Of a DNA stretch of 57,926 nt, positions 35,184 through 43,528 are shown in pieces (positions within the stretch are counted from its first letter, which is position 1; each line of letters starts with the position of its first letter). The DNA is from DATLXU01 sp035575515. GTDB lineage: Bacteria; Acidobacteriota; Blastocatellia; UBA7656. A program made the translations under genes and the position numbers. The stretch spans positions 1-57,926 of the forward strand of contig DATLXU010000146.1 in NCBI GenBank assembly GCA_035575515.1, in the 5' to 3' direction. Below the pieces are notes generated by a model, which was given only the letters and a program-made list of their open reading frames with translations, had not been told where the DNA came from and searched no databases.

Positions 35184-35870
35184 TCACTTCGGCTTTTGCT
35201 GATTTCGCATTTCATCCGAGATGATCTTCATATTGTTCAGCGCGCGGGCTTCGGCTTCGCGGTCGCCGAGCGCCCTCAGCAACGGCAACTCTTCTTTGTA
35301 GGCGTCGAGGGCCTTCTGCAATTCTTTCTTCGCCGCGTAAACTTGCGCGATGCCGCCAAGAGCGTTTGCTGCGCCGCGCCGCTCATTGAGCTTGCGCGAC
35401 AAATCCAGCGCGCGGCTGAAATAGTCTAAGGATTTATCCATCTCGCCGAGATGATAATGAGCGACGCCGAGATTGACGAGCGCGTCGATCTCGCCCGAAT
35501 GATGCTTCGCCTTTTGAAAGAGCGCGAGCGCCTCGTTGAAATAGCCGACCGCCGCGCGATCATCAGAAAGGCTCTTTGACGCGAAGCCCGCGAGCAGCAT
35601 CGCCATGGCCTGTTTCCCGCTCGCGCCTGCGGATTTGAAATCGTCAGCCGCGCGCAGAAAGAAAGAGAGCGCATCGCGCTTATCGTCCAGGCTCTCGCGC
35701 CTGTAAAGCGACACGCCCTGTTCGAGCAGCATCTGCCCGCTTTTCTCGAACGCCCGCGCGCGTTCAACAGGCGTTGCCGTTGATTGCGCAAGCGCGATTC
35801 GCGCTGAGCACACGAAGACGAGCGCGCCGGTTAAAATCCATCTCCGCTTTGTTGAGCATCGCTTTAACAT
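35184..35870 (-). CDS. Exported TPR-repeat protein
   Basis: A 228-residue protein with a signal peptide (ILTGALVFVCSARIALAQ) and about four tetratricopeptide-type helical hairpins, such as AVGYFNEALALFQKAKHH, SLDYFSRALDLSRKLNER and ALDAYKEELPLLRALGD. TPR domains scaffold protein contacts in the periplasm. The gene lies ten bases downstream of the large glycosidase gene, so it is likely co-transcribed and may assist it. It converges on the GH31 gene with an 18-base gap. Confidence 0.85.
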   Translation of the reverse strand: MLKRCSTKRRWILTGALVFVCSARIALAQSTATPVERARAFEKSGQMLLEQGVSLYRRESLDDKRDALSFFLRAADDFKSAGASGKQAMAMLLAGFASKSLSDDRAAVGYFNEALALFQKAKHHSGEIDALVNLGVAHYHLGEMDKSLDYFSRALDLSRKLNERRGAANALGGIAQVYAAKKELQKALDAYKEELPLLRALGDREAEARALNNMKIISDEMRNQQKPK

Positions 35871-35880
35871 CTGAATGGTA

Positions 35881-38577
35881 TCACCGCGCCAGCAACGGTA
35901 TTACAATCTCTCGGCGCACATATTGCTCGCGCGGGCCATCGAACGTGATGAGCAACTGCTGATCTAGCCCTGCGGCGCTGCTTATCTTCACTCCGCTGAC
36001 TTCACCGAGTCGGCGCGGCGTTCGCGCTGAGAGCGTGTATGCGCGCCCGCCGAGTCCTTCTACGATGAGGCGCAGCGACTTTGCATCGGCGCGCGAGCGC
36101 AGGATGCGCAAGCCTTCGTTGCTCTGCGCGGGCTTGAGCATATCGGGCATTACGTAAACCTCCGTTCCTTCGTCGTAAACGAAAACGATTTCGGTTGATT
36201 GCTCGGGCGCATCAACAATGACTTCGGCCCGCTGCACATCACCCATGCGCTTAACCTCAAATTTCGCCGCGCGCCCATTCACTGTGACTGAATGAACCTG
36301 TGCATCAAGAGGGAACGCGGGCGCGACGATAAGACGCGCGCTTCTGCCTGCACTGCTCGAACCGCGTTGTGAGATTTTAATAGTCTCGCGCCCGCTCGAT
36401 CTATCAAGCGACAAATCATACCGCGCATCTTTCATCGCGACGTTACCGACGGCAATGTGATTCCAGTCGGCGGGCAGCGAAGGCGCAAACGTCAGCGCGT
36501 TGCCTGCTTCGCTCGCTTCAATGCCTAAAAGCCCGCGTAACAATGGCGTGACAACCATCGCTTCGGACCATACCTGATGATGCGACGAGCGACCGAACGC
36601 CGCATTGAAATCGCCCGAAAGCAACTCGGTCACATAGCCCAAAGCGCCCTCGAACGTGAGCAACGCGTTCGCCATCAACGCTTGATAGCCCACGTGCGGC
36701 CTGCCGTAACGATACGCGGCCATCGCCGACCAGCCCGTGAAGAGCGGCCACACCGAGCCGTAGTGATACGAAAGCGGATCATAAAGCCGACTCTCGTTTG
36801 TTATTATCCGCGCCCCCCAGTCGGTCGCCACGTGGCCGCTTCCGAGATGGTCTATCTCAGATTGCGCGCGATTGTCTTCAAGCGTGCGCCACCACAGGGG
36901 CACAGCGGGCAGCACAGTGTCTTCGTCAATCAATCGCGCGCGGCTTAGCTCATTCAATCGCGCTTGGCGGCGCTCGCGGTTAGGTCCCGGCTCGGCTTCG
37001 CGCGGAGTTGCGCGCGGCTGGCTGGTTGCGAATGCGTAAAAGCCTCGATCAGCGAGCCAGTAGGTTTTCTCCATCGCCGAGCGAGTGCGCTCGGCTGCTG
37101 CTCGCGCCTGACTTGCAAGCGTCGCATCTTTCATCGCGTCGGCCATCTCCGCCAGGCCACGCAGAGCTTCAATCCAGATGCCCTGCATATAAATCTCTTC
37201 GTGCGGAGGATAGAGCGCGCCGCCTTCGACCCAGCCGTGGCCGAAGCGGGTGTTTTCAATCAAGCCATTGCCATCGGTGTCTGTCGCAGCGGTGAAGCGA
37301 TAGGCTTTTAGAATCGAGTCCCAGTTCTTCCTTATGAATTCAGCGTCCCCGCTCGCGCGCCAGTAGTCGGCATGAGCGATTATGTAAAGCGGCGTGGCGT
37401 CGGCGCTGGCCCAAGGGTATGGATAATCCCTGAACCAAGGGATGAGCGCGGCGCTTTGCGAAATCTCGTGCGGAATTTTTCCGTCCTCGCGCTGAAACTG
37501 TTTCAGGAAATCGAGCGCGGTTCGCGTTGACAAAAAGTCGCCATACGAAGTGATGGCGAGAGCGGTCCACATCGCGTCGCGGCCAAAAAACCACGCGAAG
37601 CCGGGCCGCTCGCTCTCGCCCGATGTGCGAAAGCCCGCGAGCAGTCCAGTGCCGAGTTGCGGGTTCGTAGCGATGCCTTTATCAACGCCGATCTTGGCCC
37701 ATGCGAAGGCAGTGTTCAGTCGCTCATCGGGCGTCGTGACTGTCGCAGTATTATTGAGAAGCCGTTCATAATAAGCGACATTCTTCTCGTAAAGCGACTG
37801 CGCAGAGATGAGCGCGCGGTCGTAATTGGCTCTGGCCTTCTCGCGCCCTTCGGCGCTGCCCGCAATGACAATGGGAATGAAATGAGTCTTCAACAATTCA
37901 GGCGTGGCTTCGATCTTGAATTTGATGGGAACGTCGCGCGGCTCTTCCTGATAAGGCATCACGGAAACGTCGCGCGCGGCGGGCGAGCCTACGATGCCGA
38001 CGAAACGATTCGTCTCTTCGCCGATTGTGTAAATATGATTTTTATCATCCCAGCCGATGTAAGCGGTCATCAGCCCTGCGGGCCACATCAATCTCAGTTT
38101 CGGGCGGAACGAGCCTGTTACGGTTAGCGGAAGTACAGATTGAACGTCGAGCAGCACAATGATTGACGGCTCTTCGATTGGCGCGAAGATTATCTGGCGG
38201 ACGGTGAAGGCAGCGTGTGAGTAAGTGAAGATGGTCGCTTCGGGACGAACATTGATGCCGACTTGAACGTCGGGACCGTTGATGTCGAGCGGATAGCCTT
38301 CAAGGTTGAACGCGAGATTGAAGTCATCGAGTATCTTAAGAGGATAAATCCATGCTTCGAGGGCGCGATTCTCGTAACCGAATACGGCAGAGCGACGACC
38401 CACGACATCGAAGAACGAGCCTGTGTTTGTGTGGCGCTCAAGCTCAAGGCCGCTCTTTTTCAGATCGAATCGCGGCGTGAGCGACTGATTCGATTGAGCG
38501 ACAGAAAGTGGCGCGAGGGAGATTATCAGAAGGAGCGAACAGAGCTGCCCGCAAAACCTGAACCCGTTTTTTCGCAA
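35881..38577 (-). CDS. Exported six-hairpin glycosidase, glycogen-debranching-like
   Basis: An 898-residue protein with a signal peptide (to about residue 27), an N-terminal beta-sandwich, a six-hairpin catalytic domain (about 300-700) and a C-terminal beta domain. Segments such as GFAWFFGRDAMWTALAITSYGDF, FQREDGKIPHEIS, DATPLYIIAHADYW and DTDGNGLIENTRFGHGWVEGG resemble amylo-alpha-1,6-glucosidase and related (alpha/alpha)6 families. The exact substrate is unknown; alpha-glucan or trehalose-type oligomers fit the neighbours. The start is a TTG at 38577 with GGAGG seven bases upstream, so a non-ATG start is well supported. Confidence 0.85.
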   Translation of the reverse strand: MRKNGFRFCGQLCSLLLIISLAPLSVAQSNQSLTPRFDLKKSGLELERHTNTGSFFDVVGRRSAVFGYENRALEAWIYPLKILDDFNLAFNLEGYPLDINGPDVQVGINVRPEATIFTYSHAAFTVRQIIFAPIEEPSIIVLLDVQSVLPLTVTGSFRPKLRLMWPAGLMTAYIGWDDKNHIYTIGEETNRFVGIVGSPAARDVSVMPYQEEPRDVPIKFKIEATPELLKTHFIPIVIAGSAEGREKARANYDRALISAQSLYEKNVAYYERLLNNTATVTTPDERLNTAFAWAKIGVDKGIATNPQLGTGLLAGFRTSGESERPGFAWFFGRDAMWTALAITSYGDFLSTRTALDFLKQFQREDGKIPHEISQSAALIPWFRDYPYPWASADATPLYIIAHADYWRASGDAEFIRKNWDSILKAYRFTAATDTDGNGLIENTRFGHGWVEGGALYPPHEEIYMQGIWIEALRGLAEMADAMKDATLASQARAAAERTRSAMEKTYWLADRGFYAFATSQPRATPREAEPGPNRERRQARLNELSRARLIDEDTVLPAVPLWWRTLEDNRAQSEIDHLGSGHVATDWGARIITNESRLYDPLSYHYGSVWPLFTGWSAMAAYRYGRPHVGYQALMANALLTFEGALGYVTELLSGDFNAAFGRSSHHQVWSEAMVVTPLLRGLLGIEASEAGNALTFAPSLPADWNHIAVGNVAMKDARYDLSLDRSSGRETIKISQRGSSSAGRSARLIVAPAFPLDAQVHSVTVNGRAAKFEVKRMGDVQRAEVIVDAPEQSTEIVFVYDEGTEVYVMPDMLKPAQSNEGLRILRSRADAKSLRLIVEGLGGRAYTLSARTPRRLGEVSGVKISSAAGLDQQLLITFDGPREQYVRREIVIPLLAR

Positions 38578-38713
38578 AGCAGACCTCCGAAACCTAGCTT
38601 TTGTTGAAACTGTTGGAGGCGATTTTATCGAAGCGGGCGAGCCGGTTCAATGTTGGAAGCGGCGGGAAAGAAAAACGAGCGAATAGGAAGGAATTGAGGT
38701 GTGAGCTTCAGGG

Positions 38714-39967
38714 CTATTGATTGTCATTCGTAATCAGATTCAAAGTCTTTCGGCTCAAGCTCTGCGCAAGGACGATGCCTATCAATACCCAGAGGTGGCG
38801 GAAGTCTTCGATGTCCTGGCCCAATGAATCAAGCGCAAGGCCCGCCAACCCTCCCCATACAATCAGGTCAACAGGCCGTTTTCGCTTTATCCAGATGAGC
38901 AATAACAGTGAAAGAAATGCTACCAGCGCAGGCAGGCCAAGCGTCGCGGCAATGTTTATGAGCGTCATGTGCGAATCAATTGGATTGGCGAAGTAACTGC
39001 CGGGATGAGAATCCGGTCCGCTGCCTGAAACTGGGCGTTCAGTTATTGCGCGAAGCGATGTGGCCGCGCCTTGATACCGCACTGACAGTGGCTCGATGTG
39101 ATAGCTTGCGTTGAACGGCTGGAGAGGATTGATGGTCAGCCTGCCTACTGTCAAAAGAATCATTATCGCCACGAACAAAACGGCTGTCACAACAGCCAGG
39201 ATGCGTTTCCACGAAGACCGCGCGTTGCGGATAAGCGCGCTCAATATGAATCCGAGAATGCCGCGCGAGAGGCTGAAGACAACTGCAATCCATGATGCAA
39301 CAAGGCCAGCGCGTCGCATCCACTTTGGTAGCGATGCGTCACGAAGACTGACTATGCTCGCGGCAAATATGCAGTAGCTTGCAAGAAGATTTGGATTATA
39401 AGTCCCCGCTTGCATGCGCGCGTATGCGCTTGAGCCATTAAGCTCTCCATAATGGCCGATGAACGGAGTGGAGATTCCCGCATAAAATAAGCCGAGCGCA
39501 ACAATGCAGACCGCCGCAATCAACAGGGCGTTTACCGCAGTAACGCGCGCCATGCCGCTTGCGATATGAGGATGAGTTGCAAGATCGCCAGTGACAAGAG
39601 CGAGCGCGCAAAGCTCTCCTATGCCGAACAGCTTCAACACGGAATTAGTCGCGTATGAATGCGTGAGGACTAGAGAAAGAGCAGCAGCAATAAAATAGGA
39701 AGCGAGCGCGATATGAGCCGCGCTGAAGGTGGGCCATCTTCGCTTTCGCATCAGGTCAATGGCCCAGAGCAGAGCGGTCGCCGCAAAAACCACATCGCTC
39801 CATTGAGCATGCTCGTGCAGCCAGGGAAAGGGCGGAAACCATGTCCACGGCAACAGCGCAAGGGTCGTCAGATAAAGCGCAGCAACCAGACGTGAGGGCT
39901 GTTCAATTGAAATTGCGCCGTGGCGCGAAGACACCAACTCCAAAGGTCTAGTTTGCACTTGCTCCAT
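38714..39967 (-). CDS. O-antigen ligase/polymerase-like membrane protein
   Basis: A 417-residue protein with about 11-12 hydrophobic helices and a large periplasmic loop containing GSGPDSHPGSYFANPIDSH, the type of loop seen in the Wzy/WaaL ligase family. It probably polymerises or ligates the polysaccharide made by this locus. It overlaps the upstream membrane gene by 20 bases and is the last gene of the minus-strand surface-polysaccharide run. WaaL versus Wzy cannot be decided. Confidence 0.8.
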   Translation of the reverse strand: MEQVQTRPLELVSSRHGAISIEQPSRLVAALYLTTLALLPWTWFPPFPWLHEHAQWSDVVFAATALLWAIDLMRKRRWPTFSAAHIALASYFIAAALSLVLTHSYATNSVLKLFGIGELCALALVTGDLATHPHIASGMARVTAVNALLIAAVCIVALGLFYAGISTPFIGHYGELNGSSAYARMQAGTYNPNLLASYCIFAASIVSLRDASLPKWMRRAGLVASWIAVVFSLSRGILGFILSALIRNARSSWKRILAVVTAVLFVAIMILLTVGRLTINPLQPFNASYHIEPLSVRYQGAATSLRAITERPVSGSGPDSHPGSYFANPIDSHMTLINIAATLGLPALVAFLSLLLLIWIKRKRPVDLIVWGGLAGLALDSLGQDIEDFRHLWVLIGIVLAQSLSRKTLNLITNDNQ

Positions 39968-41150
39968 AGACGATCGCCTTTTGCCCGGTCTTGGCGGCGC
40001 GATTGCGCAGATATGAGCGGATTATTTTCGTGAGCAGCAACACCGAGGCGGTTGCGCTTATAAATGTGGCAGCGAGCGTCAATGCCTTTGGCACATCAAA
40101 GTCGCCATGAAATGGGCGGGCCAACGCTGTTGCTACGCCGCCAATGGCAAGTAACGATGCAAAAAGAGTGTTTCTTGCAAGAGGCAGCGATGTAGCTGCA
40201 ATGCAGGCGAATGGAACAGCGATTAAGAGTGTTCGTCCAAAATCCCCAAGAAGAAGAACAGGCAAGGCGGCCAGCATTATTATGAAGCCGAACTGATCTT
40301 CTTTAATCCCCGCTCGGTTTCTAAGTTGACGAAGAATCTCCAAGAGCGAAATAACAAACAGCGGCCACATAGTGACCCAAAACCACATGTATAGAATTTT
40401 TGGATAATCGTACGGTCCTCTGTTTCTCAACAGCATCAGGTGATAACCAAACATCCCGCCGGTGAAGTTCTGCCAGCTTGAAAATCCCCTCATCGTGTCG
40501 CCAGCAATTGCGAGCATTGCAACGATCAACGCAAGCGCAGGAAGCAAAGCTCCCATAACGGCATAAGCGCGATACCCGCGATGATACGCATGCCACGCCC
40601 AGATAAATCCGAGCACAGCGCCATACTCTTTGTTCAACGCGGAAAGGCAAGCGACGATGAGCGCGAGCGTCAAATAATTCCGGTCGAGCGCTGTTATCAT
40701 CAAACACGCCAGCAGCAACGTCAGCGGGTCCAAAAGCACTGGCGTGTACCCAAACGTCACTGCCACGCCGCAACCAAAAGCGAGCGTTATGGCAGCCTGC
40801 CAAAATATATCGGCTCCACGTCTGCGAAGCATTCCTGCTATCAATATCAGCGACGCCAGAAGCTCGATTGGCGTGAGGAGCTCAAAGGCTGTTACTTCAT
40901 ACAAACCTGAAACAGAAGAAACGAGCCTTGCCAAAAATGGCTGAAGGATTCGCGTGTCGTAAGGAACTCCGACCGTATGGCCGCGCGCGCGAGCCAGGTA
41001 CCCGTAGCTGTCGGAGATGATGTTGGTCGAGCCTCCGCCGAACCAGCAGTGCGCAACATAAAGCGCAGCCGCGAACATCAAGGCGAAGCATACAATTGCA
41101 CCACCGGTTCTATAACCAGATTGATGATGCTCTACGGTTGATGCAACCAT
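39948..41150 (-). CDS. Multi-pass membrane protein, GT-C-like glycosyltransferase candidate
   Basis: A 400-residue protein with about 10-11 hydrophobic helices. The first external loop carries SDSYGYLARARGHTVGVPYDTRILQP, an acidic-residue arrangement found in GT-C lipid-phosphosugar-dependent glycosyltransferases. No conserved catalytic signature beyond that is visible, so the enzymatic assignment is tentative. It overlaps the O-antigen ligase gene. Its upstream region contains the TTTTGATTATCAAG element that also precedes the peptide gene. Confidence 0.65.
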   Translation of the reverse strand: MVASTVEHHQSGYRTGGAIVCFALMFAAALYVAHCWFGGGSTNIISDSYGYLARARGHTVGVPYDTRILQPFLARLVSSVSGLYEVTAFELLTPIELLASLILIAGMLRRRGADIFWQAAITLAFGCGVAVTFGYTPVLLDPLTLLLACLMITALDRNYLTLALIVACLSALNKEYGAVLGFIWAWHAYHRGYRAYAVMGALLPALALIVAMLAIAGDTMRGFSSWQNFTGGMFGYHLMLLRNRGPYDYPKILYMWFWVTMWPLFVISLLEILRQLRNRAGIKEDQFGFIIMLAALPVLLLGDFGRTLLIAVPFACIAATSLPLARNTLFASLLAIGGVATALARPFHGDFDVPKALTLAATFISATASVLLLTKIIRSYLRNRAAKTGQKAIVYGASAN

Positions 41151-41868
41151 TGCAAAACTCTTTACACCGGAAGAGGCTTCGGACTTAGGCAGGGTAATAG
41201 GTAGAGAGAGTGGGCTTGATAATCAAAAAGCTGTCTGGCTATTAAACTATTTTTCCGCTACTGTTCGCGTCACAAGCGAATCCCTGTCGAGAAGCGTTTG
41301 ACAAGCTCAAGCGCCTTGATTCTATCCGGCACGTTCAATATCAAAGCCAGAAGAAGTCTGTGCTCGTTGGCAATAATCTGCCCGCGCCGATAGACCTGAT
41401 TGTTTTGTCTCCGACTTATTCGATGACAGGTTGAATCATGGGCCAAGATCAAGAATTACCGAGATCGGCGAATGATGCGACAAGCACACGCGTCATTACA
41501 TCCCCCGGCAGGAAATCTGTATTGTTTCTGCCGCTGGCCTGTGAGCGTTGTAATACCGGATTCATCCCGCATTGCTTGCCAGATACGAGGCGGTGTGCAT
41601 CTCCAAAAACAGGGCTATTAGGAAAGTCAATGCCCGGCAGCTACAGGCTAGAGTGTATCCGGCAAGCAGTCGTCCGCACAATCGGCGCACTCGCTTACAC
41701 CTCAAGGAGATGAATAATCAGAATGCACATGATCATGCTGATTGGAATCAACCGGACCGGGAAACCAAAACATATCCGCTTCAGCAGCAATTCTCGACTG
41801 CCTCCCGTCCATTGGAGATTGAAAGACATCTGAAAATCGAGCGCCGCCAAATTTCAACACGGGGAGCG
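41151..41868. other. Long gene-poor gap between the peptide gene and the membrane protein gene
   Basis: About 720 bases. A plus-strand frame of 62 codons (41246-41434, including FDKLKRLDSIRHVQYQSQKK and VLVGNNLPAPIDLIVLSPTY) reads like decayed coding sequence but has no start. Other frames (41438-41713 and 41572-42006) lack ribosome-binding sites at useful spacing. The TTGATNATCAA element lies at its proximal edge. I cannot support a functional gene. Confidence 0.5.
41215..41228 (-). promoter_or_regulatory. TTTTGATTATCAAG element upstream of the GT-C-like gene
   Basis: A 14-base sequence identical to 42554-42567. It lies 64 bases upstream of the GT-C-like gene start and contains the palindrome TTGATNATCAA. 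It could be an operator or part of a promoter. Confidence 0.4.
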
Positions 41869-42477
41869 TTAGCACCCCCCTGGCGCCACCCAGCTTACTG
41901 TAGTGGTCTGGCCATGATTTTGGGAGCAGGTTCCACAAGTCTGACATACGAGCGCGCTGCCAGCGCCGCATCCAGAATTGTCGAAGCACTGACCCGTGAC
42001 GTTTAAACATACGCTCGGGCAGTCAGCCGGGCCGGCAATCTTTTTGACGCAGCTTTGACAAGCTGGTGGAATTGATGCGCCAGCCAGCGCTGTTGGAGCG
42101 ACAATTGACATGACAACAGGAATCATGGCAGCCGCCAGTCCCAGCTTGCGCATAGCATTTCGCCTTGAAATGCGCGTGCCATTGTCGGGCATGGCTATCG
42201 GCTCTTGCAAAAGGTTTGCCCTCGACAACTGCTTGAGAGCAAGCCAGACGACATCTTCACTCACGGGTTTGTGCCATTCCTTCTCTATCAGAGTAGCTAT
42301 CTCCGCCGCTGTTGTCTGACCATCGCAATGGTTCCAGACGAAGGCAGCCGTCTGATTAAGCACATGAGCTTCATGCTGTTTGAGATCATAAACAAGTATC
42401 TCATCCGGCATTTCCTGAACGACCAGATTGTCACGACGGGCGCGGGCCAACTGATGATTAGCCTTTACTTGATTCAT
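41869..42477 (-). CDS. PqqD-domain (RRE) / twin-arginine signal / cysteine-rich peptide fusion
   Basis: A 202-residue protein, numbered from ATG 42477. That start has AGGAG six bases upstream, whereas ATG 42483 abuts the AGGAG. Residues 1-93 form a PqqD-type RiPP recognition domain (VLNQTAAFVWNHCDGQTTAAEI). An internal signal follows: twin arginines in ISRRNAMRKLGLAAA (Arg105-106), a hydrophobic core, and a signal-peptidase-like site after PTALA (residue 132). The remaining 70 residues contain ten cysteines (140, 143, 153, 157, 164, 170, 178, 181, 184, 202), the last being the C-terminal residue. This looks like a precursor with built-in recognition domain, leader and exported core. HprK-like, MauE/thioredoxin and NTP_transf_5 genes lie directly upstream in the same orientation. 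Confidence 0.8.
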   Translation of the reverse strand: MNQVKANHQLARARRDNLVVQEMPDEILVYDLKQHEAHVLNQTAAFVWNHCDGQTTAAEIATLIEKEWHKPVSEDVVWLALKQLSRANLLQEPIAMPDNGTRISRRNAMRKLGLAAAMIPVVMSIVAPTALAGASIPPACQSCVKKIAGPADCPSVCLNVTGQCFDNSGCGAGSALVCQTCGTCSQNHGQTTTVSWVAPGGC

Positions 42478-42553
42478 ATTCATCTCCTTTCAAAGAGGTG
42501 ATTGTCTGTTCCTCAACACGAGCGAAAATTTTTAGTCAGTACCCTGCGAGGTT

Positions 42554-42567
42554 CTTGATAATCAAAA
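42554..42567 (-). promoter_or_regulatory. TTTTGATTATCAAG element upstream of the peptide gene
   Basis: Identical over 14 bases to the element at 41215-41228, in the same orientation, 76 bases before the peptide start. The shared sequence suggests a common regulator or promoter. Confidence 0.4.
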
Positions 42568-42582
42568 CCCTCCGGCAGATGG

Positions 42583-42600
42583 CCTGAAAAATTTTTCAGG
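42583..42600. repeat. Perfect 18-base palindrome at the HprK-like stop codon
   Basis: CCTGAAAAATTTTTCAGG is self-complementary over its full length and includes the stop codon of the HprK-like gene. It could be a protein-binding site, or a short stem limiting transcription from the HprK-like gene into the peptide gene. Confidence 0.5.
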
Positions 42601-43474
42601 GGTCAAATCTTTTCAAGATGAGTCTGGCGGCGTCTTCTGCCTCGCCACGCACTCCCTTGAGAATCATTGCTTCCGAAATGGCTTTTTGAAGTGTAGGTAT
42701 AACTATCTCCGGCTTCCGCCTCGCCGGTACAGTGTTGGCGAGCATTTCCAGCATCGCCTGTCCAGTTGTGAGTCTTGCGGGCCGCCACCGAGCATCAGGT
42801 TTGTAGCGACTCACGATGACAAGTCCAATGGGCAATGGTTCGGTTCCCGTGATGCCACCGATTTCTTCGGCCCGGCGCTTCTTCTGTATGTGTGAGCCTG
42901 ATTCTCTTATCTGTAGTGGCTGCGGATAAGCATGCACGCGACCCTGCATATCCAGAACAGCATACTCGTCTGAGTAATATGTAGCTCCGGCGCGCACAAG
43001 CTCTGAAACAAGGCTGGTCTTGCCGCTAAAGCTCCGACCCGGAATGATTATCGCCTGACCGCGCCAGCCGACTACGCCTGCATGGACAAATACAAAGCGA
43101 GGCGTCATCTCAGCCACATACATCTTCACTCTTCTTTCAAAATCCTCCAGCACGATATTAAGGCTTCGCGATCTGGCCCCACGTTCCGCATCCTCAAATA
43201 ACTCGTGGAACCAACCACCGCGCTTCTGCAATCCTGCGCCGCCAACTTTGAGAGTGAACAACCGCTCAACATAAGGCGCTGAGGTCGGCTCCCACATGGG
43301 CGGGAAATGCTCAGGCAGGCGATCCAGCAGTTGCGGCTCATTTGTGCGTATCCCAATTCGAACGCCATAGGTCAGAATTGATTGACCCGCCACCCAGCGC
43401 GTCTGGCCATAGTCTTCACCGCCGCGGGCAATAGTTCTAGTATATGGCAATTGAGGTTGCGAAGAATTATTCAA
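42596..43474 (-). CDS. HPr kinase/phosphorylase-like protein
   Basis: A 292-residue protein. The C-terminal half shows an HprK-type P-loop (GRSFSGKT, about 146-153) after FVFVHAGVVGW, and YYSDEYAVLD (SDE at 168-170), which matches the acidic segment of HPr kinases. The N-terminal half is unlike true HprK, and no HPr gene is near. Similar stand-alone HprK-like proteins occur in lasso-peptide and other RiPP clusters, where some phosphorylate the precursor. Here it lies immediately upstream of the PqqD-fusion peptide, so the peptide is a candidate substrate. The start is TTG at 43474 with GGAG close by. Confidence 0.8.
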   Translation of the reverse strand: MNNSSQPQLPYTRTIARGGEDYGQTRWVAGQSILTYGVRIGIRTNEPQLLDRLPEHFPPMWEPTSAPYVERLFTLKVGGAGLQKRGGWFHELFEDAERGARSRSLNIVLEDFERRVKMYVAEMTPRFVFVHAGVVGWRGQAIIIPGRSFSGKTSLVSELVRAGATYYSDEYAVLDMQGRVHAYPQPLQIRESGSHIQKKRRAEEIGGITGTEPLPIGLVIVSRYKPDARWRPARLTTGQAMLEMLANTVPARRKPEIVIPTLQKAISEAMILKGVRGEAEDAARLILKRFDP

Positions 43475-43528
43475 GCTCCGGCTGCTCCCTTTGAAGGTAT
43501 ATTCATCGCTGGCCTAAAAGATAATGCC

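Noticed and set aside
41438..41713. 91-codon plus-strand frame
   Set aside because: No ribosome-binding site, no recognisable domain, and it lies in a region of apparent decay.
41572..42006. Plus-strand gene over the end of the peptide gene
   Set aside because: The internal ATG at 41710 has AAGGAG with no spacing, the frame is antisense to the well-supported peptide gene, and composition is not protein-like at the 3' end.
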